Shown: positions 53,178 through 57,959 of the stretch, piece after piece
Position numbering within the stretch: position 1 is the first letter of the stretch
Layout: each line of letters begins with the position of its first letter
Assembly: GCA_949752795.1 (NCBI GenBank)
Contig: OX457060.1
Location: 103,924,949-103,988,948, forward strand
Length of the DNA stretch: 64,000 nt
DNA from: Hyperoodon ampullatus
Taxonomy: Eukaryota; Chordata; Mammalia; Artiodactyla; Ziphiidae
Direction: 5' to 3'
Program-made: the position numbers and the translations under genes
Notes under the pieces: model-generated
Database searches by the model: none
What the model saw: the letters and a program-made list of their open reading frames with translations, nothing else
Told to the model about the DNA's origin: nothing

Positions 53178-56100
53178 ATACAGCATATGTAGTTAGAGTA
53201 AAGGGGCATCAGAAGGGAAGAGAAAATTCCAGTATCCATTATTCTTTTTCTGGGGGTTTGCATGAACATTTTATTGGTACATTTAATTTATTTAATGGTA
53301 AACTGAAACTAACCAAGCTTTGCTGCATTTGACTGTCCTACCCAGAGATGATTTATTATTTCGCTTTATCCTCACAGTTATCTTCTGAGTTTAATATTTA
53401 TTCTTCAATTCAACCATCAGTCACCCAATATTATTAAGAACCTATGTCTCAGGCAGTAGGGACACAGCAATAAACAAATGGATATGATCTCTCCTCTTAA
53501 GGCCTGTACAATCTAGAGGCAGAGGTAGATATTAAACAAGTGATTAGGAAAATATAAAAAAAAAATTCATAACTTCTATGAAAAAAAAATAGGGGTTGCT
53601 ATTAGAGCCTGAAAATGAGGCTTGATCTGGTTATGGGGGCCAGGAACAAGCTCTCTGAAGAAGGCAATAAGATACAAATCTGATATTTGAAGGATTAAAT
53701 GAAGTTAACCAGGTGATGAGGGTAGAGACTGAAGCTAGTATGCAGGTAAAAGTGTCCATGGCAAAGTGGAAAGGGGTTGACATGCTTGAGGAATATATAG
53801 AAGATCAGTATGGTGAGAGCACATCGGGCAAGGGGGATGGTATTGCAAGAGGAGGCTGTGAAATGGATGGGTGGGTGGGAGGTTTGTAGACCTGGTTCAG
53901 TGTCATGCATCTTATTATTAGAGCCTTGAGAATCATTAAAAAGTTTTAGACAAGGAAGTGGTATATCAATAATGAAGTTTAAAAAAATTCCCCTGCATAA
54001 TGGATGGAGATGGACAGGTGGGAGACAAAAGTGGATGAGATGAGTTGGGGGCTACTGAAGTAGTTCAGATGGAGAAGCAGAAATAATAGCAGTAGTGACA
54101 ACGATACTGCCATCGTGCATATTTAGTGCATAATAAACAGTCTGGGCATTGTTCAGAGTGCTTCAATTATATCAACCCATTTGATATTTAAAGTAGTCCT
54201 GTGAGGTAGGTACTAATTGTTATCTCCATTTTGCAGATGAGGAAGCTGGGGAAGCTGCTGGACTAGGGTGAGGGCAGTGGAGATAATATACAGTGAATAG
54301 ATTGGAGATGTATGTGAGAAACAAAGTTAATAGAAATTAATGATTGAAAGAAGCTCTTAGGTATTTGGCATGAGCAGTTGCATGGGTGAAGATTCCATTT
54401 ACCAAGATGGGGAAAACTGGAGGAAAAATAGTTAATATTGGAAAACATAAAATTGCCATCAACACTTTTCTTTAAATGACAAAAAAATTGAGACAGAAAG
54501 TTTTTTAGAAGCATTTTCAAATACCATTTGCATGTTATTCTCATGGGGAGAATTCTGAGTTTGATGTCTAGACTTCTAGTAACCTTCATTAAGTTACTTT
54601 AACTGCTCAGTGTGTTCATTTCCCATATATGGAAATTTTATCTGGGTTTTGGGGGAATAGAAGTAAACAGGCTGTAGGAAAATTCCTTGGCGGTCTAGTG
54701 GTTAGGATTTGGTGCTTTCGTTGCCATGGCCCGGGTTCAGTCCCTGGTTGGAGAACTGAAATCCTGCCAGCCATGCGGCGCGGCCAAGATATACAAAAAG
54801 AAAAAAGAAGTAAATAGGCTGCAAAAGTTATAAATAGACCTATAGATAGATAGATCCATGGATAGATATAGATACATAGTTACATTAACGTGATTAATTA
54901 TTAGGAAGTAAAATTACAGTTCAAATGAATGAATTCTGCATTGAAATCCACCTACTACCTTATTCACAAATTAGTTGAATGCAATTTTAGGAAATCAAAC
55001 AAACAATGAAAGGGTTCAAAAGAAGTGAAAATATCAGAATTTCAGTGGTTCCAGGACTTTGGCAACAGCACTGAGAACTGACTTTAGGCAAGATGTGTTT
55101 AGAAAAAGAGTGAGGAAAAATTGAGAACTGGAAATTGAGACGTTGAGAGTGTGAACTATGGGATGAGTAAATTAATTGACATGCAAAATAGGCATGTTAA
55201 ATTGCATGTTATGAATTAAAAATCAGGGGAAATAGATGATTCTGAGGATATTTATAATAATGGTATAACCTATGATAGTCAGCCAGACTTGAAATGTTTT
55301 CTTAAAAGATGCTATGAGCCCATAGAAAAGTATGGACTTATTCACTACATTGGCAAGTTAGAAGTGGGGCATTTGAAGTATATATATATATTTTTGCATA
55401 AGACACTGAGGAGGAAGAATAAGGGCTGAAGAATATCCATTGGGATTAAAATTTATGGAGATGAGATGCCAAAAAAAGAGGAAGCAAGTAGAGAGATGGA
55501 TGTTTTGAAGATGAACCACAGTTCTTAGGAATCCAAGGGTGTCACCTAAGTATTAAGTTTTATAAGGAGAGTGAAAGTGTAGAAAGGCCTAGAGGCCCTA
55601 TTTACTGAAGTATTATTAAAACTGTTATTTTTCAGAACACCAAACATTACATAAAAGTGAATTCCCTATCACGACCTGCTATTGTATGCTCAGCAAGACA
55701 CTATTTCTTTGGAAAATATAGAATTCCAGCAAAAATAAAAGAGATATATTTATTGTGGCATTTAAAAAAGATTTCCAAGTAACTATAATTTTGAGTTGAA
55801 AAAATGAATTAATAATGCTTAAACTATTGCTCAGATTTAAAGAGGAAATAATAAAGTAGAACATCACAAGGAAGAATACGCTATTTTCTACTCTTTTTAA
55901 AGTATGTTTCTTTACCTAAGGTTTGGCTGGAACTGTTTACGAAATCAGAGGAACTCATGCTATGCTGAATTCAGTGCCAAGCACAATACCTTATATGCAC
56001 AGGAGTCACTTAATATGAATTTATTGAACAGAATTACATTATTAACTTTTCCTTTAGGATTAGATTTTGGTTGGAAATGGGCAGTCTGAATAATTCCTCT

Positions 56101-56320
56101 AACTATAAGCAAGTAAGATGCTAATCCTGGGCTAATATTTTAATATTCTGTTTTTACAGATGTTCCATTCAGTGCCACACCAGTGAATGCCTTTTATAAT
56201 GGCTGTATGGAAGTGAACATTAATGGTGTACAGTTGGATCTGGATGAAGCCATTTCTAAACATAATGATATTAGAGCTCACTCGTGTCCATCAGTTTGGA
56301 AAAAGACAAAGAATACTTAA
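10627..56320 (+). CDS. PROS1: PROS1, vitamin K-dependent protein S (spliced, exons 2-15; exon 1 outside window)
   Basis: Secreted plasma anticoagulant, a cofactor for activated protein C (inactivation of factors Va and VIIIa) and for TFPI; it also binds C4b-binding protein and TAM receptors. Fourteen exons join in frame: 10627-10784, 13502-13526, 27618-27704, 29608-29730, 29830-29961, 32887-33012, 35636-35757, 37351-37466, 40282-40471, 45484-45651, 46951-47119, 50665-50813, 52823-53048, 56160-56320. Total is 1952 nt: two bases finishing a split codon, 649 codons and TAA. Domain order is propeptide end, Gla, thrombin-sensitive region, four EGF modules, two laminin-G (SHBG-like) modules. By my recollection exon lengths equal the human ones except exon 13, which is one codon shorter. 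All introns are GT-AG. No frameshift or internal stop is seen, so the gene looks functional. The signal peptide and start codon lie upstream. Confidence 0.97.
11120..11150. repeat. (GT)n microsatellite
   Basis: About 31 bases of TG dinucleotides with one interruption (tgcatg). A probable length polymorphism inside intron 2. Confidence 0.9.
12025..12260 (-). repeat. Old L1 3'UTR fragment
   Basis: 'tttattatggaaattgt', 'gattatcaacaatctgcc' and 'tttaaggcaagcctgcatg' follow the order of an old L1M-type 3'UTR in antisense. Diverged; ends approximate. Confidence 0.5.
13502..13526 (+). CDS. PROS1: PROS1 exon 3: aromatic stack
   Basis: A 25-nt microexon between 'ttttttctag' and 'gtaagt'. It encodes EYFYPKYL plus the first base of a Gly codon. 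This is the short hydrophobic stack linking the Gla domain to the next region in vitamin K-dependent proteins. Size and phase fit the family. Confidence 0.96.
13848..13862. repeat. Target-site duplication of the L1, left copy
   Basis: 'catgggttatctttt' is identical to 21425-21439. The 15-bp perfect repeat brackets the L1 and shows target-primed insertion. Confidence 0.92.
14215..18032 (-). pseudogene. L1 ORF2 (endonuclease/reverse transcriptase), frameshifted
   Basis: The start is at 18032 ([18 protein letters not shown]). The first part is open to 16395 (545 aa) and holds the apurinic-type endonuclease (ICCLQETH, later FSDHNAMRL), but the usual GDFN motif reads GDFY at residue 146 (17595-17597). 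Near 16411-16421 one A is missing from an A-run (sense strand), which shifts the frame. The frame resumes and stays open to 14215 (710 aa counted from an internal Met at 16347), with RT motif LFADDM at residues 136-141 of that piece and a C-terminal Cys/His knuckle (CWRGCGEKG...HCWWEC). The combined span, about 1272 codons, is normal for mammalian L1 ORF2. Confidence 0.95.
18091..19005 (-). pseudogene. L1 ORF1 (RNA-binding trimer protein) with one nonsense codon
   Basis: 304 codons in one frame from the Met at 19005 to a stop at 18091, with one internal TGA at 18577-18579 after TNI. The N-terminal half has heptad-like Leu/Ile spacing (coiled coil, about residues 45-115). The C-terminal half has the conserved [17 protein letters not shown] region of the RNA-binding domain. 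The two open pieces are 142 and 133 aa. The stop probably arose by CGA to TGA change at a CpG, since Arg is usual at that place. No other lesion is seen. Confidence 0.93.
19508..19900. repeat. Purine tract of GAAA/GGAA/GGGA units inside the L1 5'UTR
   Basis: Almost pure A/G on the + strand for about 390 bases. Blocks such as 'gggagggagggagggagg' recur near 19704, 19754 and 19801, separated by 'aaggaaagaaagaaag'-type stretches, so a higher-order unit of roughly 50-100 bases is visible. Four-G-run blocks fit a G-quadruplex pattern. The long frames in it are composition artefacts. Confidence 0.9.
20083..20290. repeat. Three-copy tandem repeat of about 65-75 bp in the L1 5'UTR
   Basis: 'ctcaaagtccacctcct' occurs near 20094 and 20158, and a variant 'ctcaaagtccacttcct' near 20234. 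Each is followed by a T/G-rich segment ('aatttgggat' in copies 2 and 3) and, for copies 1 and 2, 'ggaaaagggggaaaag'. Mammalian L1 promoters often contain such monomer-like repeats. Confidence 0.85.
20330..21200. other. CpG-dense, GC-rich segment (L1 5'UTR)
   Basis: Much richer in G+C and CpG than the AT-rich surroundings. It would pass as a CpG island but belongs to the L1 5' end, not to a host promoter. Open frames here on both strands are chance products of GC content. Confidence 0.8.
21425..21439. repeat. Target-site duplication of the L1, right copy
   Basis: Identical to 13848-13862. Confidence 0.92.
22560..22690 (+). repeat. MIR-like fragment
   Basis: 'cctctatgagttatag', 'caatttgtcaaatgg', 'gaggtaatattttc' and 'aaagcacttagtaaa' follow the order of MIR. 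Diverged. Confidence 0.45.
23628..23977 (-). mobile_element. CHR-type SINE
   Basis: A TTTA-rich tail precedes 'ggttgtgttgggtcttcatc', and it ends in 'ccaccagagaagtcc'. A short, slightly diverged direct repeat around 'aaaatatac' flanks it (near 23609 and 23979). Confidence 0.88.
24800..25140 (+). repeat. Old L1 ORF2 fragment
   Basis: 'attctttgaaaagg' followed by 'gacctctggcaagaataatc' and an A/G-rich continuation is the degraded region between L1 endonuclease and reverse transcriptase. No useful frame remains. Confidence 0.5.
25868..26305 (+). repeat. MaLR-type (MLT1-like) LTR
   Basis: 'aatgaccccctaaagatg', 'gattaagttaaggatcttg', 'gggccatgagccaagg', 'agattctcccttgg' and the end motif 'aagataataaatctgtg' are typical of an old ERVL-MaLR-like LTR in sense orientation. 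Assignment is by wording only. Confidence 0.5.
26340..26900 (+). repeat. Second MLT1-like LTR or MaLR piece
   Basis: 'ggtggatcttccag', 'ccagccaccctgg', 'ttattttaagccacta' and 'tgtttgttactcagc' match the 3' half of MLT1-type LTRs. It is probably a different copy from the preceding one, since each has its own end motif. Confidence 0.45.
27618..27704 (+). CDS. PROS1: PROS1 exon 4: thrombin-sensitive region
   Basis: 87 nt between 'gtttacag' and 'gtaaac', phase 1 to phase 1. It encodes mature residues 46-74: a Cys47-Cys72 loop ([11 protein letters not shown]...AYPDLRSC) that thrombin and factor Xa cut. Arg60 and Arg70 are kept. At position 49 the human Arg is Gly, and position 52 is Arg, as in bovine protein S from memory. 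Confidence 0.97.
27705..29607 (+). other. PROS1: PROS1 intron 4
   Basis: Contains the chimeric SINE insertion 27874-28184 and a MIR-like remnant near 29314-29370. Nothing else is recognisable in 28200-29300. Confidence 0.85.
27874..28184 (-). mobile_element. Chimeric SINE insertion containing intron 9-like sequence
   Basis: A perfect 17-bp target duplication flanks the block (27857-27873 and 28185-28201). Right part (about 28056-28184): a SINE head and body in antisense, ending in 'aaccactggactgcc'. Left part (27874-27910): T-rich tail plus 'ggccatgccacatga', which looks like a SINE 3' end. Between them, 27911-28055 closely resembles 38466-38625 in intron 9 of the same gene, including 'taacactggatcaaattgg'. 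One target duplication around all three parts suggests a single composite event. Confidence 0.65.
29608..29730 (+). CDS. PROS1: PROS1 exon 5: EGF module 1
   Basis: 123 nt between 'ccttcag' and 'gtatgt'. Six cysteines in EGF spacing ([19 protein letters not shown]... WQGEKCEF). [12 protein letters not shown] fits the consensus for beta-hydroxylation of Asp. This module contributes to the interaction with activated protein C. Confidence 0.98.
29731..29829 (+). other. PROS1: PROS1 intron 5 (99 bp)
   Basis: Very short intron bounded by 'gtatgt' and 'cctttttag', joining EGF1 and EGF2. Confidence 0.95.
29830..29961 (+). CDS. PROS1: PROS1 exon 6: EGF module 2 (calcium-binding)
   Basis: 132 nt, phase 1/1. 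It starts with the calcium-binding motif [17 protein letters not shown] matches the beta-hydroxylation consensus. It ends with a Cys and the split codon before the next DVDEC. Confidence 0.98.
30818..30940. repeat. Polypyrimidine tract (TTCC/CTTC-rich)
   Basis: About 120 bases, nearly all C/T on the + strand, made of 'ttccttccc'-like units. The frames in it, Ser/Phe/Pro-rich on + and Gly/Glu/Arg-rich on -, are low-complexity artefacts. Confidence 0.9.
31790..32015 (-). repeat. Old L1 3'UTR fragment
   Basis: 'attgtagattcacatgcag', 'agagatcccatgtaccc' and 'aactatagtacc' are standard wording of an old L1M 3'UTR in antisense. Confidence 0.65.
32887..33012 (+). CDS. PROS1: PROS1 exon 7: EGF module 3 (calcium-binding)
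   Basis: 126 nt between 'tttatag' and 'gtaaag', phase 1/1. DVDEC start, six Cys, and [12 protein letters not shown] fits the beta-hydroxylation consensus. Confidence 0.98.
33176..33492 (-). mobile_element. CHR-type SINE
   Basis: A TTTA tail precedes 'ggctgcattgggtcttcgtt' and it ends in 'gcgccaccaggga'. A diverged direct repeat around 'aaaagaacacatttt' (33157-33171) and 'aaaaaacacatttt' (near 33494) flanks it. Confidence 0.9.
33894..34111. mobile_element. Non-autonomous hAT-type DNA transposon (about 218 bp)
   Basis: It begins 'caggagtcccg' and ends 'ggggaccactg', imperfect terminal inverted repeats. The perfect 8-bp duplication 'tgttagag' lies at 33886-33893 and 34112-34119, the length expected for hAT transposases. 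The interior ('acctgttaggaacaggcc', 'ccgtccgtggaaaaattg') is that of a common mammalian repeat. It has no coding capacity. Confidence 0.88.
34190..34470 (-). repeat. Old L1 3'UTR fragment
   Basis: 'aaccatttttaagtgtac', 'ggcattaattacattcac' and 'tctctatgagtttgcc' occur in the usual order of an antisense L1M 3'UTR. Confidence 0.7.
35185..35270. repeat. Polypyrimidine tract
   Basis: About 85 bases of C/T only or nearly so ('ttcccttcccttcccta', 'cctcccctcctctcccc'). Confidence 0.85.
35636..35757 (+). CDS. PROS1: PROS1 exon 8: EGF module 4 (calcium-binding)
   Basis: 122 nt between 'taccccag' and 'gtaaca', phase 1 to 0. DVDEC start. [12 protein letters not shown] matches the beta-hydroxylation consensus (beta-hydroxy-Asn in the family). 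Ends at QKSCE. Confidence 0.98.
35758..37350 (+). other. PROS1: PROS1 intron 8
   Basis: AT-rich, with no repeat or exon I can name. Bounded by 'gtaaca' and 'ttttctccag'. Confidence 0.85.
37351..37466 (+). CDS. PROS1: PROS1 exon 9: start of the SHBG-like region (LG1)
   Basis: 116 nt, phase 0 to 2. It encodes [20 protein letters not shown] and the first LG1 beta strands ([14 protein letters not shown]). This leads into the laminin-G pair that binds C4b-binding protein and TFPI. Confidence 0.97.
37467..40281 (+). other. PROS1: PROS1 intron 9
   Basis: Contains 38466-38625, the apparent parent of the sequence captured in the intron 4 SINE insertion. The part from about 38525 reads as an old antisense L1 3' end. 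The remainder is unassigned AT-rich DNA. Confidence 0.85.
38466..38625. repeat. Segment duplicated in intron 4 (second copy at 27911-28055)
   Basis: Both copies share 'taacactggatcaaattgg', then 'ttatttctttcagtattta', then 'tttaaactttttattgaag', and end at 'gatgaattttt', with small indels between. Here the L1-type sequence continues beyond the shared part ('ccacctgtgtaacgaac'), so this is the likelier original. Confidence 0.65.
40282..40471 (+). CDS. PROS1: PROS1 exon 10: LG1
   Basis: 190 nt between 'ttgtttag' and 'gtacgt', phase 2 to 0. Typical LG strand pattern ([20 protein letters not shown], then [15 protein letters not shown]). Confidence 0.98.
42766..43370 (-). repeat. L2-like LINE fragment
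   Basis: 'ttattcaacaaaatattta', 'gtggggatacaacagtg' and 'tggagcttgcattgtgg' are the antisense of the L2 3' end. The following 'tcaggaaagccatctctga' and 'gacataatctaatttgcatg' continue in L2 order. Diverged; ends approximate. Confidence 0.6.
44469..44843 (-). mobile_element. CHR-type SINE
   Basis: An A/T-rich tail precedes 'tgtctgcatcaggtcttatc', and it ends in 'ctaccagggaagtcca'. The 12-bp direct repeat 'gggaagattttt' lies at 44457-44468 and 44844-44855. More diverged in the body than the other copies. Confidence 0.85.
45484..45651 (+). CDS. PROS1: PROS1 exon 11: LG1
   Basis: 168 nt between 'aattatag' and 'gtaacg', phase 0/0. Encodes [18 protein letters not shown] to KVENALIRP. Confidence 0.98.
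45652..46950 (+). other. PROS1: PROS1 intron 11
   Basis: No repeat or gene recognised. Bounded by 'gtaacg' and 'aaattgttag'. Confidence 0.85.
46951..47119 (+). CDS. PROS1: PROS1 exon 12: LG1 end, C4BP-binding region
   Basis: 169 nt, phase 0 to 1. The segment [17 protein letters not shown] corresponds to the family's C4b-binding-protein contact region, with the disulphide pair LDGC...KHC. Ends in VAQFSIDY and a split Lys codon. Confidence 0.98.
47440..47700 (-). repeat. Old L1 fragment
   Basis: 'attccttgtctgacag', 'tccaatatctgtgtcat' and 'gactatgggtcatttttcc' follow old L1 antisense wording. The copy may extend further right, but I cannot follow it. Confidence 0.4.
49961..50060 (-). repeat. 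L2-like 3' end fragment
   Basis: 'aattcaacaaatatttgtta' and 'gagcttgcactctagttgg' match the antisense L2 3' end seen at 42766 and 53408. Confidence 0.45.
50665..50813 (+). CDS. PROS1: PROS1 exon 13: LG2 start
   Basis: 149 nt, phase 1 to 0, one codon shorter than the human 152. The acceptor is 'gcag' followed by 'ag'; the second AG would break the frame, so the first is used. It encodes [16 protein letters not shown], with two N-glycosylation sequons (NVS, NVS) at the human 458 and 468 sites. The third human sequon (489) is absent: the text reads VSSNTVPF. Confidence 0.97.
50814..52822 (+). other. PROS1: PROS1 intron 13
   Basis: MIR-like stretch at 50845-50990; otherwise unassigned. Bounded by 'gtaact' and 'tgttcttcag'. 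Confidence 0.85.
50845..50990 (+). repeat. MIR-like fragment
   Basis: 'cataaaatggataaaattg', 'gaaaattaaataactta' and 'atagatattcattattg' follow the 3' half of MIR. Confidence 0.5.
52823..53048 (+). CDS. PROS1: PROS1 exon 14: LG2
   Basis: 226 nt between 'gttcttcag' and 'gtatct', phase 0 to 1. It encodes [19 protein letters not shown] to VATYLGGLP. The middle ([19 protein letters not shown]) is the part most different from human. Confidence 0.98.
53136..53176. repeat. (TATC)n tetranucleotide microsatellite
   Basis: About ten uninterrupted 4-bp units in intron 14, 88 bases after exon 14. Confidence 0.95.
53408..54345 (-). repeat. L2-like LINE fragment with nested MIR
   Basis: Starts with the antisense L2 3' end pattern ('gggacacagcaataaacaaa') and continues through 'caagctctctgaagaaggc'. 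A MIR interrupts it at about 54118-54262, after which 'ggactagggtgagggcagtg' resumes L2-like order. Confidence 0.5.
54118..54262 (-). repeat. MIR nested in the L2-like element
   Basis: 'cctgtgaggtaggtacta' followed by 'ctccattttgcagatgagg' is the diagnostic MIR core in antisense. Confidence 0.75.
54679..54807 (+). mobile_element. Short CHR-type tRNA-derived SINE, sense orientation
   Basis: 'ccttggcggtctagtggtta' resembles a tRNA A-box region and 'gggttcagtccctgg' a B-box. It ends in 'gcggcgcggcc' and an A-rich tail. A direct repeat of 'aagtaaacaggctg' and 'aagtaaataggctg' (near 54661 and 54808) flanks it. Confidence 0.85.
56160..56320 (+). CDS. PROS1: PROS1 exon 15 coding part: LG2 end and stop
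   Basis: 161 nt from the 'tttttacag' acceptor to TAA at 56318-56320. It encodes [20 protein letters not shown] to the C-terminus [11 protein letters not shown]. The Cys pair GC...SC closes the LG2 disulphide. Confidence 0.98.
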
Positions 56321-56722
56321 GGCATCTTTTCTCTGCTGATAATATCTTTTTCCAGTGTGTAATTATACTTATGTTTCAATAATAGCTGAAGGGTTTTATC
56401 TGTGATGTGCAGACCTTGATTATTTCGTGGTACTTTAACCTGGAATTTTAAAAAGGTCCTTTTTCAAGAAAACAAGATTCTCTTGTGATACAAATCGCAT
56501 TAAAAATATTCTTCTGTTCTGTCTAGAAATTAAATAATGAAACCTATAAAAATTTTTAATTTTCATTTTTTGCTACAAATGACATTTCATTTTTATGTTT
56601 GTAAAATTTAATTTTATCATCATGAACTAGTGTTTAAATATCTTTTGTGTGTGTGTGGGGGAAGGCAAGGAAGTTAAACCTTTGTTGTAATCCAAACAAA
56701 AGTACACGTGACTAAATACCAC

Positions 56723-57260
56723 TGTTACCAGTCCCTCCCAAGTCGGTCCCCAATAAAGGACCTTCTGCCTGGTGTAGCTTGAACCAATAGAAGGAGACTG
56801 AGTTGGGTTCAGAAGCAAAGGAAAGCTTTGTTCTCTAATGAGAGTATGGAGAGGTGGGAGCTCCCGCTCTAGAGCACATGCAGCACACGCTCTCCCGACA
56901 GGCCATGGGCGGGGCTGCTTTACAAGGATCTCAGCAGGAGGGGGTGGGGTTCTCCCCCGGACCGGCGCAGCTGTGCTGCTCACGCTCCAGATCGCAGTGC
57001 CTGGCGCAGCATCTCTGCACATGGCCCGCCGCCGCCATCTTGAACTGAGGGTCCTGCTTGGCGCTTCTGCACATGGGCCCCTAAACTAAGGTGCTGGCAC
57101 GGTTGTTTCTTAGGAGGAACTCTGGTCTGAAGGGCAGGTGTGAGGCCTCCGCGTGCGGCCCCCTGTGAACAAGTGAACCTAGACTTGAGCACAAAGGAAA
57201 AGAAAAAGGTTAGACTTTATTTTATTACCCAGAAATTGTTAATGGGCTTTGCTGGTGACA
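56723..57260 (-). mobile_element. Solitary endogenous retrovirus LTR (ERV1-like) in the PROS1 3'UTR
   Basis: About 538 bp, starting 'tgttaccag' and ending 'ctggtgaca', an inverted-repeat pair with one mismatch and TG...CA ends. The base composition (CpG-rich centre, 'ccgccgccatcttg') contrasts with the AT-rich UTR. Flanking 4-5 bases ('accac' versus 'actat') could be a diverged target duplication. No internal viral sequence is present. Orientation is uncertain; the minus direction is preferred from the end motif. The family is not identified. Confidence 0.7.
56752..56757 (+). terminator. AATAAA in sense orientation inside the LTR
   Basis: The hexamer lies 29 bases into the LTR and is followed by a GT-containing stretch ('ctgcctggtgtagcttg'). 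It could serve as an alternative poly(A) signal for PROS1; use is inferred only. Confidence 0.45.
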
Positions 57261-57926
57261 CTATTGATCAGAGCAGATACTTTTTTGTTTTCGTTTTTTC
57301 CTCATGAAGGCAGAAGAGACATTGGCCTATTAAATATGAATCAAGTGGAAGCCCTTAAAGCTTTATTCCAAAACAATCCCTCAGGGGAACCAGCTAAGAC
57401 TTCATTCTTTCACCTGGTTTCACATTTGAACCAGTAGCTTTACTGAATTAGAAAATAAGTGGGACAAATTTTCATGAGAGCAACACATGAATCTTGCTGT
57501 TTAGTAATTGGATTTTATGAGGATGAGATTCTAGATTGTGTTCGCATGCGTGTAGAAACCTGGGATGGGTACTTTCCTTAAATTTGATTGTGTGGGTCAC
57601 ACAAGCTATAGATTAGAAAAGGCAGAACCTAAGGATGGAAAGAATGAATGAGAGAATGAGTAATGTGGAAGTTCATAGTTTTCCCTGAATCAAACTTCAG
57701 TTGCCAGAGTTAGTTCCTAGAATGTGATTGTTGAAGAACAAAAGGAACTATGAAAACTAGAACAGAGGGACACAGTTAATATTGTGTCTTTGTAATATAT
57801 CTTTAAAGTAAGGAGGTAAGATTGCTAGGTACTTGCTGGTAATGCATTTCAGTTGGCAGTTTTATCCCTCTCAAACCTACCATTCACATTAGGTATGTAG
57901 CAGATGCTTCACTGACAGTTTTAGAA

Positions 57927-57932
57927 AATAAA
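57927..57932 (+). terminator. PROS1: Likely distal poly(A) signal of PROS1
   Basis: AATAAA in 'gaaaataaacg', located where the human mRNA has its terminal signal as I recall it. Confidence 0.6.
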
Positions 57933-57959
57933 CGTTTTTCCTCTATAGATATTTTACAT

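Larger units (their letters stand above)
53049..56159 (+). other. PROS1: PROS1 intron 14
   Basis: Contains a TATC microsatellite, an L2-like element interrupted by a MIR, and a SINE (54679-54807). 54840-56159 is mostly unassigned; parts near 54980-55600 may be ancient repeat. Confidence 0.85.
56321..57950 (+). other. PROS1: PROS1 3'UTR, interrupted by a solitary LTR
   Basis: As I recall the human mRNA, its 3'UTR matches on both sides of the LTR: 'ggcatcttttctctgctgat' and 'tcatcatgaactagtgt' before it, 'atgaaggcagaagagac' and 'ttgattgtgtgggtcacaca' after it. The end fits the AATAAA at 57927-57932 downstream of 'cactgacagtttta'. ATTAAA variants occur near 56498 and 56529. The exact cleavage site is not determined. 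Confidence 0.75.

Noticed and set aside
56627..57192. Frames of 60-130 codons downstream of PROS1
   Set aside because: They lie in the GC-rich LTR, start and stop arbitrarily and carry no retroviral protein motif.
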